Below are positions 13,321 to 15,226 of a stretch of DNA of 15,226 nt, piece after piece. A program made the position numbers and the translations under genes. The number at the start of each line of letters is the position of its first letter. Positions within the stretch are counted from its first letter, which is position 1. Location: assembly GCA_900543845.1 (NCBI GenBank), contig UQTD01000050.1:1-15226 (forward strand). Direction: 5' to 3'. This DNA comes from an uncultured Collinsella sp. (GTDB taxonomy: Bacteria > Actinomycetota > Coriobacteriia > Coriobacteriales > Coriobacteriaceae). The notes below the pieces were generated by a model, which had not been told where the DNA came from, did no database searches, and saw nothing but the letters and a program-made list of their open reading frames with translations.

Positions 13321-13340
13321 CCCTTGGGGACGGAGGAAAT
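13321..13340 (+). repeat. GGGACGG-core repeat, third long copy
   Basis: The reverse complement of these 20 bases matches 648-667 at 18 positions. It lies just after a terminator, in the gap before the AddB-like gene, in the opposite orientation to the pair at 244 and 641. Confidence 0.7.
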
Positions 13341-13372
13341 CTGTTAGCGTGGGGCAAATCTGTCCGCGTGGG
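13337..13372 (+). repeat. Two-unit tandem repeat, 19-bp period
   Basis: AAATCTGTTAGCGTGGG (13337-13353) recurs as AAATCTGTCCGCGTGGG (13356-13372), differing at two adjacent bases. The array overlaps the end of the GGGACGG repeat and lies about 50-85 bp upstream of ATG 13422. Confidence 0.65.
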
Positions 13373-13421
13373 CGGGTAGGATGGATGCATTGATTATTGC
13401 GAACGGTTTGAGTGGAGGACC

Positions 13422-15226
13422 ATGCCTGTTCGAATCTATACCACCAATACCGGTACGGACTTGAGCGATGCCGAGGCGGCGTTGCTCGCCGACCTGGTTG
13501 CCCGCCACGGGCGTGCCGTTTTGCTGGCGCCCTCGTTTGCCGAGCTCGACCTGTGCCGTCACGATGCTGCGGTCGCTGGCGCCTCGCTGGGCATTGGCTA
13601 CAAAACCCCCGCGTCGTGGCTTCGTTCGCTGTGGGAGCTTATGGGCGATGGCCGCAGCTTCGTCGACAACATGCAGCGCCAGATGCTGTTCTCGGACATG
13701 ATCGCCCGTCGCGACGATGCCGACCTGCAGCCGCTTTCGCGCAGTCAGGGCACAGTGCGCATGCTCGCGCGCATGGCCCGCGATGTGCTGCCGGGCGTAG
13801 CGGGAACGGGCGCCGAGCGCTGCTGCGGCGACGTTTGCCAGCCCGATCCCAAGAGCGACGCCGAGGCTCGCGTGTTCGAGCTGTTGAGTGCCTATGCGAG
13901 CGGCTTGGACCGTCGAGACATGGTCGAGCCCTGCGAGGCGGCTGACCTTATGGCCGAGGTGCTGGCCGACAACCTTCCGGCGTGCGCTCGCGCGGTATGT
14001 GTGCGCGGCATCACATCGTTTACGCATGGCCTGCTCGAGCTGCTGTCGGCCGTGGCGAACAACGGGGGAGAGGTCGTTGTGCTGCTTGCCTGCGAGCAGG
14101 CGGCGATGCGCGAGGAGCTTGCTGCCGCATTTGATGCCCGCGGCGTGCTGTTTGAGGTCGCGCCGCTGGGGGAGGGTGCCGCCGCGCCCCAGACTGCCTC
14201 CAAGTCCGCCGCTCAGCCTGCCTTTGTAGAGGTTGCCGGCCCTCACGCCCGCGCCCACGCCTATGTGGATGCAATCGATGAGCTGGTAAAAACGTGTGAG
14301 GACGCCGAGGTCGACGGCGGTGTCGCGGCGTCCGCGGACCCCGTGCGCGTGCTCGTGGTGTCTGCCCGGGCTCCCCAGCTGTTCGGTGAACTCGCTGCCC
14401 GTTTGGCGGCGCGTCATATTGCGGCCGAGACAACCGAGTTCACGGCGTTTTCCCAATCCATCGCGGGCAGGCAGTTCACGGCGCTCGCCAATCTGATCGA
14501 GCGCATGAAGGCCGCCGACGAGGGCACCGCCTCCAAGACCGAGTGGTGGCCCGCGCCGGAGCTTACCGACTGGATTTACAGTCCGCTTTCGGGTGCCGAT
14601 GCCGCCAGCGCGCGCACCTTCGACAAGAACATGCGCCTGTCGCGCGGCAAGACCACCACGGCCGTCAAGAGCCTGCTGCAGAGCGTGCAGGGCCAGGTCA
14701 GGGGCACGCGCAAGGCCGCCAGCGATGAGAACTGGTTTAAGAGCGTGCCGTGCGTGGTCTCGGACGTGTTCCAAGCGCTGTGGCGCGACAAACCCGTGAC
14801 GGCGCTTAAGGCAATGCTTGCCGTCGCCGAGGCGTTGCCCGATCGCGCCCTTGGAGGCCTTGACGGTCAGGCTCGTCGCCAGGCGGAGACCGCCCTGCTG
14901 CGACATGCCATCGACATCCTCATGAACGATGCTCGTGCGCTCGACGTGTCGCAGGCCGCGACCGTGCCCGTGCTCGACGACGTTCGTACCAAGGTGGACA
15001 AGCGCAGTACCGCATACGATTACGAGACCTACGAGGTCGACCGCACGCCGTGCGCCCAGGTGCGCTTTGCGTCGCTTGCCGATGCGGCAGCCCTGCGCCT
15101 CGCCAGCTACGATGCCGTGCTGTTTGCCGACGTCGACCTGGACAGTTACCCGCTTTCGCACGAGGAGGGCCCGCTGGCCACGCTGACGGCCGAGCTAGGG
15201 CGCAGTAGCGTGACGCTTGAGCCCGC
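13422..15226 (+). CDS. AddB-like ATP-dependent nuclease subunit, N-terminal part (runs off the window)
   Basis: An open frame with no stop runs from ATG 13422 to the window edge, 601 codons. It resembles the N-terminal half of AddB/RexB-type helicase-nuclease subunits. RAVLLAPSFAELDL (31-44) matches their early strand and helix; PASWLRSLWELMGDGRSF (63-80) matches the segment after it. AVCVRGITSFTHGLLELL (191-208), followed by NNGGEVVVLL, matches their typical 'GFTxFTPxQxxLL' strand. Partners of this kind process double-strand breaks with an AddA/UvrD helicase; the C-terminal PD-(D/E)XK nuclease domain would lie beyond the window. No Walker A motif is seen at the N-terminus, unlike Bacillus AddB, so helicase-like parts may be inactive. 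TGGAGG (13413-13418) is only three bases before ATG, which is tight. The assignment rests on pattern similarity and is tentative in detail. Confidence 0.65.
   Translation, partial: MPVRIYTTNTGTDLSDAEAALLADLVARHGRAVLLAPSFAELDLCRHDAAVAGASLGIGYKTPASWLRSLWELMGDGRSFVDNMQRQMLFSDMIARRDDADLQPLSRSQGTVRMLARMARDVLPGVAGTGAERCCGDVCQPDPKSDAEARVFELLSAYASGLDRRDMVEPCEAADLMAEVLADNLPACARAVCVRGITSFTHGLLELLSAVANNGGEVVVLLACEQAAMREELAAAFDARGVLFEVAPLGEGAAAPQTASKSAAQPAFVEVAGPHARAHAYVDAIDELVKTCEDAEVDGGVAASADPVRVLVVSARAPQLFGELAARLAARHIAAETTEFTAFSQSIAGRQFTALANLIERMKAADEGTASKTEWWPAPELTDWIYSPLSGADAASARTFDKNMRLSRGKTTTAVKSLLQSVQGQVRGTRKAASDENWFKSVPCVVSDVFQALWRDKPVTALKAMLAVAEALPDRALGGLDGQARRQAETALLRHAIDILMNDARALDVSQAATVPVLDDVRTKVDKRSTAYDYETYEVDRTPCAQVRFASLADAAALRLASYDAVLFADVDLDSYPLSHEEGPLATLTAELGRSSVTLEP

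Noticed and set aside
13344..15161. A 605-codon open frame on the minus strand opposite the AddB-like gene
   Set aside because: The plus-strand frame from 13422 is open to the window edge, has a ribosome binding site and reads as an AddB-like protein. The minus frame is rich in Arg, His, Gly and Ala with no recognisable domain, as expected from the complement of GC-rich coding sequence.

Overview
The window is GC-rich, tightly packed bacterial chromosome. The gene set (YgiQ-type radical SAM protein, YerC/TrpR-like regulator, Rrf2 regulator divergent from cysK, FucO-type dehydrogenase, M42 peptidase, AddB-like nuclease subunit, HTH-HipA protein) and the codon use suggest a Coriobacteriia actinobacterium, most likely Collinsella or a close relative. 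That placement is inferred from gene content; no rRNA or other phylogenetic marker is present.

Layout. Positions 1-223 hold the tail of an ABC transporter ATPase. Positions 244-667 hold a solitary RelB/DinJ-type antitoxin gene with its own promoter and leader hairpin, bracketed by two 27-bp direct repeats. A CPBP-family membrane protease gene follows (723-1634), broken by one in-frame amber codon. It converges on a ygiQ-type gene (1631-3766, minus strand), and the two stop codons overlap in one CTAG. Next come a DUF1275 membrane protein (4020-4736) and fucO (4902-6068), each followed by a strong terminator. A 520-bp gap with an inverted repeat leads to an M42 peptidase (6673-7716). An AT-rich promoter then drives a protein that joins a helix-turn-helix to a HipA-like kinase (7855-9228). 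On the minus strand lie mnmA (9237-10337) and cysK (10519-11457). Divergent from cysK is an Rrf2-family regulator (11711-12139). A small four-helix membrane protein (12275-12640, minus) and a YerC/TrpR-like regulator (12965-13264) follow. The window ends inside a long AddB-like gene (13422 to the edge).

How the genes relate. Rrf2, cysK and mnmA form a small sulfur group: CysK makes cysteine, MnmA uses cysteine-derived sulfur for tRNA thiolation, and the cysteine-rich Rrf2 protein probably controls the divergent cysK promoter. The remaining genes look like separate single-gene units, each with its own promoter or terminator. Several promoters share an extended -10 of the form TGTGSTAnnnT.

Accessory content is light: the RelB cassette, the HTH-HipA protein, and a set of short intergenic repeats sharing a GGGACGG core. 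I see no CRISPR array, tRNA, rRNA, phage or complete insertion sequence. No clearly new multi-gene system is visible; the best leads are the HTH-HipA single-protein kinase, the repeat-flanked orphan antitoxin, and the dispersed GGGACGG repeat family.
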